A stretch of 64,000 nt of DNA from Bacteroidota bacterium. GTDB taxonomy: Bacteria; Bacteroidota; Bacteroidia; Chitinophagales; Saprospiraceae. Location: assembly GCA_016124585.1 (NCBI GenBank), contig WGNL01000008.1, positions 62,001 to 126,000 of the forward strand, in the 5' to 3' direction. The position numbers and the translations under genes were made by a program. The notes under the pieces are model-generated. The model did not search any database. It worked only from the letters and a program-made list of their open reading frames with translations, and was not told the DNA's origin. Below, one piece after another: positions 17,171 through 27,400 of the stretch. How positions within the stretch are numbered: position 1 is the stretch's first letter; the number at the start of each line of letters is the position of its first letter.

Positions 17171-17830
17171 ATGAACAAGCATCAACAAATCAAGGTATTT
17201 ATTGCCGATGACCACCCTATCGTACTTCAGGGTGTGTCCTGTGTTCTTTCAAATCGTCCAGAGTTTCAGGTAGTTGGTACTGCCGCCTCCGGCGATGAGC
17301 TTTCAAAAAAAATGCTCCTCGCCAAGCCGAATGTACTTCTCCTTGACCTCAACATGCCGGGCAATGATTTCTACGAAAACATCAACTGGGTAAAGGCCAA
17401 TGCCCCTTGGGTGAAAATCATTGCCTACACCTCTTACCACTCCGCCGATCTAGTTCGTTCACTGATACATGGTGGAGTAGCAGGCTATCTGCCCAAAACC
17501 GCAACTCCTGCAGAAATCTCAGATGCCATCACATGTGTGTTTTCAGGTGAAATTCACGTGACGATGGTTGCACATGCCAAAACGGATGCCACGCCAGTTA
17601 CAGAACATGCTTCCTTGACTGATGATTTCCGTAAGCGGCTTGGCCTATCCCGCCGTGAGCAAGAAATCCTTGTACTCATAAGCCGGGGGCTCAGCAGCCA
17701 ACGCATTGGACAAACGCTGTATATCAGCAAGCACACCGTGGAGACGCATCGCAAGAACATTCTCCGAAAATTAGATTTCAATTCCAGCACTGAACTCGTT
17801 AAGTTCGCTGTCCAGCAGAGGCTGGTTTAA
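17171..17830 (+). CDS. NarL/FixJ-family response regulator
   Basis: 219 residues. The receiver domain (about 6-125) has the acidic pair Asp13/Asp14, phospho-acceptor Asp59 in VLLLDLNMP, Thr87 and Lys109 (YLPKTA), all in the expected places. The C-terminal GerE helix-turn-helix (about 155-215) carries LSRREQEILVLISRGLSSQRIG and KHTVETHRKNILRKL. It should bind DNA when phosphorylated. No cognate kinase is adjacent on this strand; the large kinase at 7604-11758 is NtrY-like and would more usually pair with an NtrC-type regulator. Confidence 0.92.
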   Translation: MNKHQQIKVFIADDHPIVLQGVSCVLSNRPEFQVVGTAASGDELSKKMLLAKPNVLLLDLNMPGNDFYENINWVKANAPWVKIIAYTSYHSADLVRSLIHGGVAGYLPKTATPAEISDAITCVFSGEIHVTMVAHAKTDATPVTEHASLTDDFRKRLGLSRREQEILVLISRGLSSQRIGQTLYISKHTVETHRKNILRKLDFNSSTELVKFAVQQRLV

Positions 17831-17840
17831 TCAAGATATT

Positions 17841-17899
17841 GGTCATTGAGCCATTGGTCATTTTAGTTCAAAACAAAAACGACCAATGGCTGATGGCCA
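17841..17899. repeat. Intergenic inverted repeat between convergent genes
   Basis: AGCCATTGGTC (17849-17859) is the exact reverse complement of 17881-17891, and flanking bases extend the match imperfectly to 17841 and 17899. The word GGTCATTG/CCATTGGTCATT is iterated. It sits between convergent stops and may act in termination, though there is no T-tract. Confidence 0.6.
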
Positions 17900-17903
17900 A
17901 TTT

Positions 17904-20258
17904 TTACTGTTTCAATACGTAGGCGTTCAACTGCTGACCTGCCAGTTTTTTCACCAAACCAAAGGCATCTGACTTGCCATCAAAACTGTTTACGTAAACA
18001 GCAAAAAGGCCACTTCTATCTTGTTTCACAATAGCAGAGTTTGTGTAACCCATTTTTGTGAGCAAGTCAAGGCGCCTAACGGCAAAATCATGATTGGCAA
18101 AAGTACCTGCCACAACTGTGAATGACTTGGTGTTGTACCCAGATGTACTCTTTTCGCTGACTGGAACAAATGCTGGATCTTCCTCTGCCACATCATCTTG
18201 TCCGCCTTTGCCAGCATCAGGTTCACCAGCAGTTGGGTCCTCAAATCGGTCCGTTGGAACTCCGCCGTTATTGTCAGCAATTGGAGCAGTTGACTTGGAA
18301 GCCAATTCCGGTTCACCCAGTTCCAATATTTTTACCTCCGTGCGCCGATTATATTGGTGCTCCCGCTCTGAACAGGCTACACCAGAAACACAACGGTTGC
18401 GAATTTGCGATTCACCGTAGCCACGTGGCACAAGGCGATTACCATCGATTCCTTTTGATTTCAAATATTTCAGCACACTGGCTGAACGCCGCTTCGACAA
18501 GTCAAGATTGTAGGCGGTACCGCCCCGTGAGTCGGTGTGTGAGGCTAACTCCAGCTTCATGCCTGGATAGCTTTTCAGCATAGCTACCACCTCGTTCAAT
18601 TCAGGATAAGCATCAGGGCGCAGGGATGCATCATCAAAATTGAAGTAGATGTTGGGCAACTGAATGGTCATTCCAGCATACAAAGCGGGGCCTCCAATAT
18701 AAAGTGTGAGCGGGATTCGATTACCCAAAGCACATGGAACCTCTCTTGTAGATACCACCGCAGGCGCTGAATTTGCACCATTGCGAACAGCATAAACTGT
18801 GAACGAGCGGTTGCAAGGAAGGCAATAGTCAAATTTTCCCTGCTGGTCGCTGTAAACAATGATGGCCTCTTTGCTGTCAACATCCACGATATGGATTTCG
18901 GCACCAGCTACCGCCAGTTGTGTGCTTTGCATCAGCAGTTCCCCGTCCAATGGTACGCAGTTCGAAGCCTTCCGCATTTTAATATCCAATTTGGAAATAT
19001 CCGTCTCAGGCGTCACAACTACATACTCCGGCAGATAACCTTCTTTTTCAACCTTGATCACACTGCTGCCCCGACGGAGCGGCACTTTAGCCGTGCCATC
19101 CTTGCTGGTCAGGCCATTTTCTCCCATGTCACCGGAATTGACATCCAGCACAAAATTGTCAGGACCACCATCGCCGGGCAGAAGTTTTACCAAGTTTTCA
19201 TCTCCGCCTGAAAGTGCTATTTCGTTGAAATTGATGGCACTGATTTTAACACCTTCCATCGGATTGCCATCTGCGTCTTTTATGACCAAGTCATCTAAGT
19301 TGCGATTAGCACTGGCAAACGGACTGAACGGCCCATCTACATGGAAACTGTAAATATCATCCCCCCCAAAACCACCGGAGCGGTCGGAGGAAAAGTAACC
19401 GTTGCGGTTTTCGCTATCAACGATAAACCCAAGGTCGTCAGCAGCAGAACTGAATGGCGCACCCAAATTTTCGGGGGTTGACCATTTTTGTGTTCCACCG
19501 TTTTGTATAGTATAAAAAAGGTCAAGATTGCCAAGTCCACCATGGCCGTCAGAAGAGAAATAAAGCGCTCCATCAGGGGCAATATATGGGAAGACCTCAT
19601 TGCCTGGTGTATTGACAGTAGGGCCTAGGTTGACCATTTGCCCCCATGTTTCACCTACTTTTTTAATCATGTAAAGATCCATGCCGCCTTGGCCGCCGGG
19701 AACGTCGGAAGAGATGAACAACACATCTCCATTAGCGGAAATCGTTGGATGTTCAAAATTGTAAGCGACGTTGTTGAAAGACAGTTTTTCTACCTTACCC
19801 CACACATCCATGCTGTCCTTTTTTGCTGTATAAATTTGCATTTTGTACAACTTGTCAGGTGCAAGCTCAACTTGTTCGTTCCGGGTAAAAAAGATAGTGC
19901 TGGCTGTACGGTCAAAGGTCATTGGCCCCTCATGCACTTTTGTTATCAACTCGTTCGAAAACGGTTCAGGCTCTTTAAGAAATCCTTCTTCATCCCGTTG
20001 CGACCAGAACATGGACATGAGGTGGATGCCCCCAGCCCTTTTATCAGTAATGGTGCCGTACAGCAAACTCTCGGTACGGGTAGTTACAAAGACTATCCCG
20101 TCTTTGTAAAAAACGGGACTGTACTCCAACTCATCTGAGTTGACTCGGCGCTCGTTGCTGAGTAGGATTCGATCATCTCCAAGCGCTATTTGCCCGTACA
20201 GGTTTGAAGCTGTCAGTGCGATTATCAGGTAGGCTACTAGTGTGGTTATATTTTTCAT
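17904..20258 (-). CDS. PorE-like OmpA/PD40 propeller protein with SPOR-like end
   Basis: 784 residues with a signal peptide (1-22). Residues about 35-310 are PD40/WD40-like repeats (TIFFTRNE, DVLFISSDVPGGQGGMDLYMI, ALYFSSDGHGGLGNLDLFY, GYFSSDRSGGFGGDDIY), a propeller common in T9SS-associated OmpA proteins. A carboxypeptidase-regulatory-like region follows (about 330-520). Then comes an OmpA domain (about 540-650: SHTDSRGGTAYNLDLSKRRSASV, YGESQ, YNRRTEVKIL), and a C-terminal ~75-residue SPOR-like domain after a low-complexity linker. It should sit in the periplasm bound to peptidoglycan and tie the secretion or adhesin complex to the wall. It is the last gene of the triad with the PorP/SprF and giant CHU_C genes. 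Confidence 0.9.
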   Translation of the reverse strand: MKNITTLVAYLIIALTASNLYGQIALGDDRILLSNERRVNSDELEYSPVFYKDGIVFVTTRTESLLYGTITDKRAGGIHLMSMFWSQRDEEGFLKEPEPFSNELITKVHEGPMTFDRTASTIFFTRNEQVELAPDKLYKMQIYTAKKDSMDVWGKVEKLSFNNVAYNFEHPTISANGDVLFISSDVPGGQGGMDLYMIKKVGETWGQMVNLGPTVNTPGNEVFPYIAPDGALYFSSDGHGGLGNLDLFYTIQNGGTQKWSTPENLGAPFSSAADDLGFIVDSENRNGYFSSDRSGGFGGDDIYSFHVDGPFSPFASANRNLDDLVIKDADGNPMEGVKISAINFNEIALSGGDENLVKLLPGDGGPDNFVLDVNSGDMGENGLTSKDGTAKVPLRRGSSVIKVEKEGYLPEYVVVTPETDISKLDIKMRKASNCVPLDGELLMQSTQLAVAGAEIHIVDVDSKEAIIVYSDQQGKFDYCLPCNRSFTVYAVRNGANSAPAVVSTREVPCALGNRIPLTLYIGGPALYAGMTIQLPNIYFNFDDASLRPDAYPELNEVVAMLKSYPGMKLELASHTDSRGGTAYNLDLSKRRSASVLKYLKSKGIDGNRLVPRGYGESQIRNRCVSGVACSEREHQYNRRTEVKILELGEPELASKSTAPIADNNGGVPTDRFEDPTAGEPDAGKGGQDDVAEEDPAFVPVSEKSTSGYNTKSFTVVAGTFANHDFAVRRLDLLTKMGYTNSAIVKQDRSGLFAVYVNSFDGKSDAFGLVKKLAGQQLNAYVLKQ

Positions 20259-20434
20259 AATGAAATTGGTAAAAACAATTCGTTACTTCTTTAAGCAAAT
20301 CTTGCACCGGATTGGATACTAATTGTTAACAGAGCAGAAGTAATCGAATCAAGTGAACGCTTAATTCCTTGCAAATCAGCATTTGTAATACGCAATTTTG
20401 TCAGCGCCACTGGGGGTTTGGCAAGCATTGCCGT

Positions 20435-21385
20435 TTATTTTTTCTTGAAATACCGAGGGTTTTCAAGGTCTCCTTTATCGTCACGCAGGTCATAGCGGAG
20501 CAAAACTTCTACCGTGCCCGACTGGTACTGCTTGATTTTGGTCAACGAATAATCGTAGCCTAGCCCCACACCAAATTTTGGTGTCACCTGGAAAAATACC
20601 AAGCCATCCACACTCTCACTTTTGCTGCCTCCACCGGCACGATAGGTAACACCAGCTGTCAATTTTTCAATGTACCTGACGCTCAGGTTAGCATCAAAGC
20701 TCAGAGGAGCCTGGTCCACCCATTTCATCATGAAATTTGGCATCAAATCGATCTGCTCGGTCACCGGAATGGCTGCGCCCATATTGATATACCTATGGGG
20801 GGCTTGCTTTGCCGTAATTCTTGCGCCACTGTTCAAGCCCACATCATTTGGGTACAATTGTGGGGCAGAAATACCCAGATAAAATACGTCTTTGTAAGTA
20901 AAGTAAGCACCAACGCCCACATTTCCTACATATTTATCCTCAAACCTGTTCTCGTTCAAGGAAGGGTCAAATTGCGAAACAGTGACTACCTTATCATCCG
21001 CAAAATTGATCCCCAAATATTCCAACGTTGCTTGCATGCCAAGACGCAAATTAAGGTCTTGTGTCAGTTTGAGGTTGTAGGAATATGCTGCTGAACCGAA
21101 CCATGCGTATGAAATACCAATGGCATATCTTGAAATGGTTCCTCCAACACCAGCACGCTGCCGCATTATAGGTGTTTGGAAACTGAGCACTTCCGAATAA
21201 GGCGCACCTTCAAAACCAATCCATTGACTGCGATGCAAGGCGGTGAAAGACGGAGTGTTTCGGCTACCCACTACCGCCGGGTTGTACAACTGCTGGTTGT
21301 ACATAAAATTGGTATAGTGTGCTTCCTGCTGCGCCCAAAGACCCAGGCCAGCCAAGAGAAATATGATGGTAAAAAGATTTTTCAT
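20435..21385 (-). CDS. PorP/SprF-family outer-membrane protein (T9SS-associated)
   Basis: 316 residues with a signal peptide (1-19). The N-terminal signature QQEAHYTNFMYNQQLYNPAVVGS, RSQWIGFEGAP and later alternating beta-strands (GLGYDYSLTKIKQY, EVLLRYDL) identify the PorP/SprF family of outer-membrane barrels. Members are encoded next to CHU_C proteins and are needed to secrete or retain them at the surface, as SprF is for SprB in Flavobacterium johnsoniae. Here it follows the 2295-aa CHU_C gene by 97 bp on the same strand and precedes the PorE-like gene by 176 bp, the usual order. Confidence 0.93.
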   Translation of the reverse strand: MKNLFTIIFLLAGLGLWAQQEAHYTNFMYNQQLYNPAVVGSRNTPSFTALHRSQWIGFEGAPYSEVLSFQTPIMRQRAGVGGTISRYAIGISYAWFGSAAYSYNLKLTQDLNLRLGMQATLEYLGINFADDKVVTVSQFDPSLNENRFEDKYVGNVGVGAYFTYKDVFYLGISAPQLYPNDVGLNSGARITAKQAPHRYINMGAAIPVTEQIDLMPNFMMKWVDQAPLSFDANLSVRYIEKLTAGVTYRAGGGSKSESVDGLVFFQVTPKFGVGLGYDYSLTKIKQYQSGTVEVLLRYDLRDDKGDLENPRYFKKK

Positions 21386-21426
21386 TGCTGTTGATTTCGG
21401 AATTGAGAATTTGAAAATCTGAGGTC

Positions 21427-21489
21427 TGAGGATAGGCAGGAAAATATCTCATCCCACCTATCCTCAAACCCGATAACCCATTTTATCGG
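21427..21489 (-). repeat. Two successive hairpins between giant adhesin gene and porP/sprF
   Basis: TGAGGATAGG (21427-21436) pairs with 21457-21466. A second hairpin, CCGATAA (21470-21476) with TTATCGG (21483-21489), overlaps the stop codon of the giant gene. Neither is followed by a good T-tract on the minus strand, so they look intercistronic rather than terminal. Confidence 0.55.
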
Positions 21490-24400
21490 TAAATCATGAC
21501 AAAACCCTTCTGCGCAGGTGTGTCAGGGTCACGCTGGAAGATGAAGAAGTAAGTGCCATCTGGCAAATCTTTTCCATCGTACGTCCCGTGCCAGTCGTTT
21601 TTGTATGGTGCTGCCTCGTACACTTTATCGCCCCATTGGTTAAAAATGTATAAGGTGTTTAGTGGGTAGCCATCATTTTCTACGCATGAAATCACGAACT
21701 CGTCATTGTAGCCATCATCGTTTGGTGAAATGACTGTAGTAATTACACATTTCATCGGGTCAGGGCTTACCTCAAAAGTAACTTTGGCCGTACTGCAAAA
21801 ATCTGGACATTCTGTATAACAGATTTGATAGATAATGAAGTCACTGCCCCAAAAACCTGCATTCGGCTTATAAGTGTATATGCTGTCCGTTTGATTTGCA
21901 TTATGCGTTACGATGCCGCTAGTCGCATTTTGTAAAATAGTGATGGTAAATGGCTGGTTAGTTTCGTAAATATCCATCGCCAAGATGTTGAATTCCTGTG
22001 GTTGCCCAATAACACAGAGCACAATCTTATCATTTGCTTTGAGCGAATTTGGCAAATTAACAGTCGCAGTTGCCGTGTCAGTGCAGCCGTTTGCCGCTGC
22101 CACAACCGTATATTCGCCATCATTGGCATTGGACAAGGTCGTGTTTTGGGTAGTAGCAAAAAGCTGCCCATTTGGCTTGAACCATGAATAGTTGGCATTG
22201 GCAATTGAGCTTGCCTCTAAAGTTACAGTAGCTGTAGCACAATCGGCCATGGAGGAATTTGCCGTCAAGCCGTCGATACCGTCACTGATGCTCAAGGTAG
22301 TGCTTCCGTAGCCTAAGCAACCTTGGCTGGTAGCTGTTAGGAAAAATTCACCAGAATTGGCGGAGGTAACATTGTTCAGAACCAATGGATTAGCATTGCT
22401 AAGCACGGTGCCATTTCCGTTTGTCCATTCAATATTCAAAAGCCCACTACCTGTTGCAGTAAGTGAAACGGAGGAGGTGCCATCCACGCAATTCGTATCA
22501 CCAATAACATCTATTGCAAATGCGGGTGCTGGTGTCACGGTAACGGTTACGGTAGCTGTGTCGGAATAACAGCCGTTCACGTAGGCCGCAAAGCTGTAGT
22601 CAAAATCACCTGTACCTATTGGGGATGCATCAATTTGATTGTTGTTTTGGCTGTTTGGCGGTACGCCGTTCCCAATCCAAATATAGTTTACTGGAGCATT
22701 GTACTGCGAGCCTACCAAAGTGACGGAACCACCTTCACAAACCGAGGTGCTGCTTGGTGTCAATGTTGGCGGTGCAGGTGCTGCCGTGAAGGTCAGTGGT
22801 GTACTTGCCGAACTGGTACAACCAATCGCAGAAGTCGCAACCACTGTATAGGTACCAGAATAAGCTGGCACGACATTTTGCAAAACCACACTGTTCGTGT
22901 TTACAGGAGGAAGTGGAATTGGCCCGCTCCACATCCAAGATACGGCACCTGTACCATTGTCCATCAAGGTGATATTACTTCCACCATCAACACACTGCGT
23001 TTCACCAGTTACCGTCAATGAAATGACTGGAGCAGCTTCTACAACTACCGACCACTCTGCCGTATCGGATACACAGCCATCAACGGTCACAAAATTGTAG
23101 TAGGTGTAACTCCCCGGCATCGTCGGTGTAGGCTTGATGTTCGGGTTATTGATGCTTTGGTTCAGCCCGCTTCCAGCAGCTGGCACTGCATACCATGAAT
23201 ACATCACGTTGTTTCCGCTATACAGATTTACGTTCGTAATCGTGACATCATTGCCAAGACAAAGGCTAGCGGTAGAACCAAACAAACTTGGAGGCGGTGG
23301 TCCGTTGCTAACCGTTACTTGCGTACATGCCGTTGCAGAACAGCCAAACAAAGTGGTTGCAGTTACACAGTAATTGCCAGAATCATTGACAGTGGGGTTC
23401 TGAATAGTCTGCGTTTGGCCTGCTGCCATCGTATTGTTTGGATAAGTCCAAGTCCAAACATCAACATTGGCTGTTGAGCTGTTTTGACCAGTAAGTACCA
23501 ATGGGAGCCCGCTAGAAGTACATTGCACATCATTGGCGTCTATCGTCACTACAGGCACGGCACTCACGTTTAGTTCTGTGGTAAATTGAATATCACAATA
23601 GGCCGTAGAAACCACCACGGTATAAATGCCGCTTTGGTTTAGAGCTGCATCGGTTATCGTAAAAGTTGGGTCGTTGGAAACAACATCGCTACCAGTGGTC
23701 CAGATATAGGTAGCACCCGGCAATGCCCCTACCGAGAAGGTCACAGAACCACCTTCACAAACCAACCCTTGTGAAACAGTTGCTGGCGCAATCTGGTAGT
23801 CCAATACATTGATTGCAAAGGAGCAGACAGATGTATTGCCATTATTGTCCATAGCCTCGAAGCTCATAATCGTTGTGCCAATCGGGAACTGGCTACCAGA
23901 AGGCAAACCGGCTGTCTGATTCAACGAAGAAACACCGCAAGCATCTGTTGCCATGAGGGCAGCGTAATCAAGTTGAATATTATCACAGTCAATCTGTTGG
24001 ATGCTAGTCAAAAAGCCATCCGGATCGTCGATAGTGGCACCATCTACGGTAACTGAAATGCCTGCTGGGCAATCAATTGTAGGTGGCAAGGTATCCAACA
24101 CGGTAATATTCAGATTTTCCACCGTGATATTGCCATTGACGTCCATCGCAACGTATTTTACCACCTGGGTGCCTACGCCGAAGAAATCACCAGGCATGCC
24201 ACCACTTGGGCCAAATGTGTCAATTCCACAGTTGTCAATTGGTGGGCTAGGTGGAATCCAGAATACGTTTGCTCCGCAATCAGTGGTGGTATACACCGTC
24301 AAGTCGGCAGGCATATTCGGGATGAACGGGAATTGGTTGTCAACCACTGTCACCGTGAATGTGCAGGTGGTCGTGTTGCCAGCGGCATCAGTAGCCTCGT

Positions 24401-27400
24401 AGCTCACAGTGTTTACACCTTCAGGGAAAACTGGGCCGATAGGCGTTGTTGGCCCAAAGCTTACCACTGAGCAGTTGTCGGTAGCAGTTGGTGTCACAAA
24501 ATTGACCATAGCCGAACACTGGTTCAAATCAGTGTTCACTGGCGGCAAATTGCTTGGGCACGTGAGTGCTGGCGGCTGGGCATCACTAACGGTGACGGTG
24601 ATTTCACAAGTAGAGACATTTCCAACATTGTCCACTGCGGTGTACGTCACGATTGTATTTCCAATCGGGAAAAAATCGCCGTTGCCCGGAGTTGTTTCCG
24701 TGAATGCAAGCAAGGAGCAATTGTCTTGGGCAGTTACTGCTGGGCCAAAAGCAACTACAGCGCCGCACATATCAGGGTCATTTACTCTTGAAATCGAGTT
24801 TCCATTGGTGCAGTTGTTGAACGTTGGCGGTTGGCTGTCAACCACTTTTAAAACATAGGTACAAGTGGAGGCATTGCCCGACATGTCCATTGCGGTAGCA
24901 ACAATTGTATTTGTTCCAACAGGCACTAAATCGCCCACTGTGAAATTGTAGCTCAGGTCAAGGTTCGGGCAGTTGTCATTTGCCACTGGAACTACAGAAC
25001 CGCTGAACAACAAGCCACATTGGTCGGTAGTATTGTTCATGGTAACAGTATCCGTTGGGCAGTTGGTGAAAATGGGCAGTTCCGTATCGTTCACTTGAAC
25101 CGTTGTTGAACAGCTAACCGTGTCCCCCAAGGTACTGACGGCATAGAAAGTAACAGTGGTGAGACCACCGTCGTAAATTCCACTTGCATCGAGTCCAGTT
25201 CCATTGCCAACCGTCGCTCCGGTCGTTTCATAATAACTGCTTTGTATTGAAACAGCGGGCTGAGCATCAGCCGTCACGCCCGTAACGTTTGCAGTGCAAA
25301 TACCAGGGTCGTTGTCCACGGTTTGGGCTGGAGAACAAGTAATCGCAAGCAAAACATCTTCCACGATGTTCACGTCAAATGAACAAGAACCGACATTGCC
25401 GGCATTGTCACCCGTAAAATATGTTACCGTAGTAGTTCCTACAGGGAAGGCAGTTCCACTGACATCTACCCCACTGCCATCTCCAGTCAGTGCCCCTGTC
25501 AAGGCATAGTAAAGTGTATCAGTGTTACAGTTGTCACTTAAAGAGAATAAGTAAATATCATTTACAATTGTGTCCAAAGTTCCTGCGGGAACCAGTACAG
25601 TGGTATCAGGCACACATTGCAAGGTTGGAGGTTCATTGTCAAATACGGACACTACGAAAGTGCAAGTGTCCATATTCCCCCCCGGATCTTCAACAATGCA
25701 CACAACAGTTGAGTCACCTAATGGGAATTCCGTACCCGAAGGCGGAATACAGGTAATAGTTACGTTAGTGCAGTTGTCCACCACAGTTGGCGATGCCCAG
25801 GTAACGACCGCTGAACAGTTGCCCAAATCGGTCCCTTGTGAAATATCAGCTGGACAAGTGATGACAGGTGGAATGGTATCGTTCACAATCACCGTCGTGG
25901 TACAAGTAACCGTGTCGCCAATGACGCTAACTGCGTAAAATGTAATGGTCGAAGTCCCAGCGTTGTAGGTTCCACTTGCATCCAAGCCAGAATCACTGTT
26001 TACAGTGGCACCAGTAACGGTGAAGAAGGTATCTTGCACTAATGGCAGCGGCAACACACTTGCTGTTAAGCCAGTCACTGCTGCACTGCACATACCCGAG
26101 TCGACGTCAACAGTTTGGTCAGGCGAGCAGATAATAGTCAAAGTGCTATCCTCTTCAATCACTACATCTAATGAGCAAGAACCAATGTTGCCGACATTGT
26201 CAATGCCGAAATAAGTAACGGTAGTGGTACCAACCGGGAACGCAGTTCCGCTAGCATCATCTCCATCTCCTCCGCCTGAAGGTATTGCTCCAGAGAAATT
26301 GTAATACAAAGTATCAAGGCTGCAATTGTCGCTGAATGAGAACAGGTAGATGCTCTCTACTATCGTATCCACGGTGCCGAAAGGAACCAAGATGGAAGTA
26401 TCTGGCAAGCATTGAAGCATTAATGGCTCATCGTCATACACTGACACGACGAATGTGCAAGTGTCCATATTTCCAGCCAAGTCCTCTGCGATGCAAACAA
26501 CCGTTGAATCACCTACCGGGAATTCTGTACCCGATGGTGGGATACAGGTAATAGTGATGTTGCCAGAGCAATTGTCGACTGCCGTTGGCGCAGCCCAAGT
26601 AACTACCGCAGAGCAGTTGCCAGGGTCATTTGCCATCGAAATATCAGCCGGGCAAGTGATGGTTGGTGCTTCCGTATCGTTCACCGTAACGGTAGTTTGG
26701 CAACTAGCAACATTTCCATTTATATCGGTAGCAGTAAAGGTTACAGTCGTGGTGCCTAAAGGATACTCATCGCCAAGAGGCGCATCGTCCGTAATGTTTG
26801 ATACACCACAATTGTCAGTGGCCGTGGCAACTAATGAAACAATTGCCGTGCAATTCCCCAAATCATTTCCAATGGTAACATCGGCGGGGCAACTGACAAC
26901 TGGATCGGTATCATCCACGAAATTCACATTGAAATAGCAGGTGTCCTTTAAGCCAGCTTCATCTGTGGCTATCAACATTATTTCTGTAGTATCCGTAATG
27001 ACCGTGCCAGCAATTGGCAATTGCGAGATAACTATATCCGCCGGATCCGAACAGTTGTCGGAGGCAGAAGCCATCGAAGTATAATCAAGGAGCATTGCTT
27101 CGCAATTGGCGTCAGCCATCAAAGCCTGGTCAGGCGGGCAAGTAATGCTAGGAGGAATGGTATCTGGCACTACTGAAATTATGGCATCATTGAAAGCGTA
27201 ATCGCCTGGGCCTATGATGCCGCTCGTGTCAGTCAATTCAATATTGAAACCTGGCACGTTTGCGAAGAAAATCGTGTCCGGCAATTCATTTTCATCCAAC
27301 ACTTTGAAATGTAGGGTGAAAATGACGGTGCTGTCTGCCAAATCTTCGCCAGGGACACCATCCGCATCAAACCAAGAAAAGCGGAATTCACCAGTGGGGG

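Noticed and set aside
26455-26937. Long antisense frames across the giant genes, including two that resemble each other at 25570-25938 and 26455-26937
   Set aside because: They mirror the HYR duplication on the opposite strand; Thr/Val/Pro-rich composition is explained by the real minus-strand coding frame.
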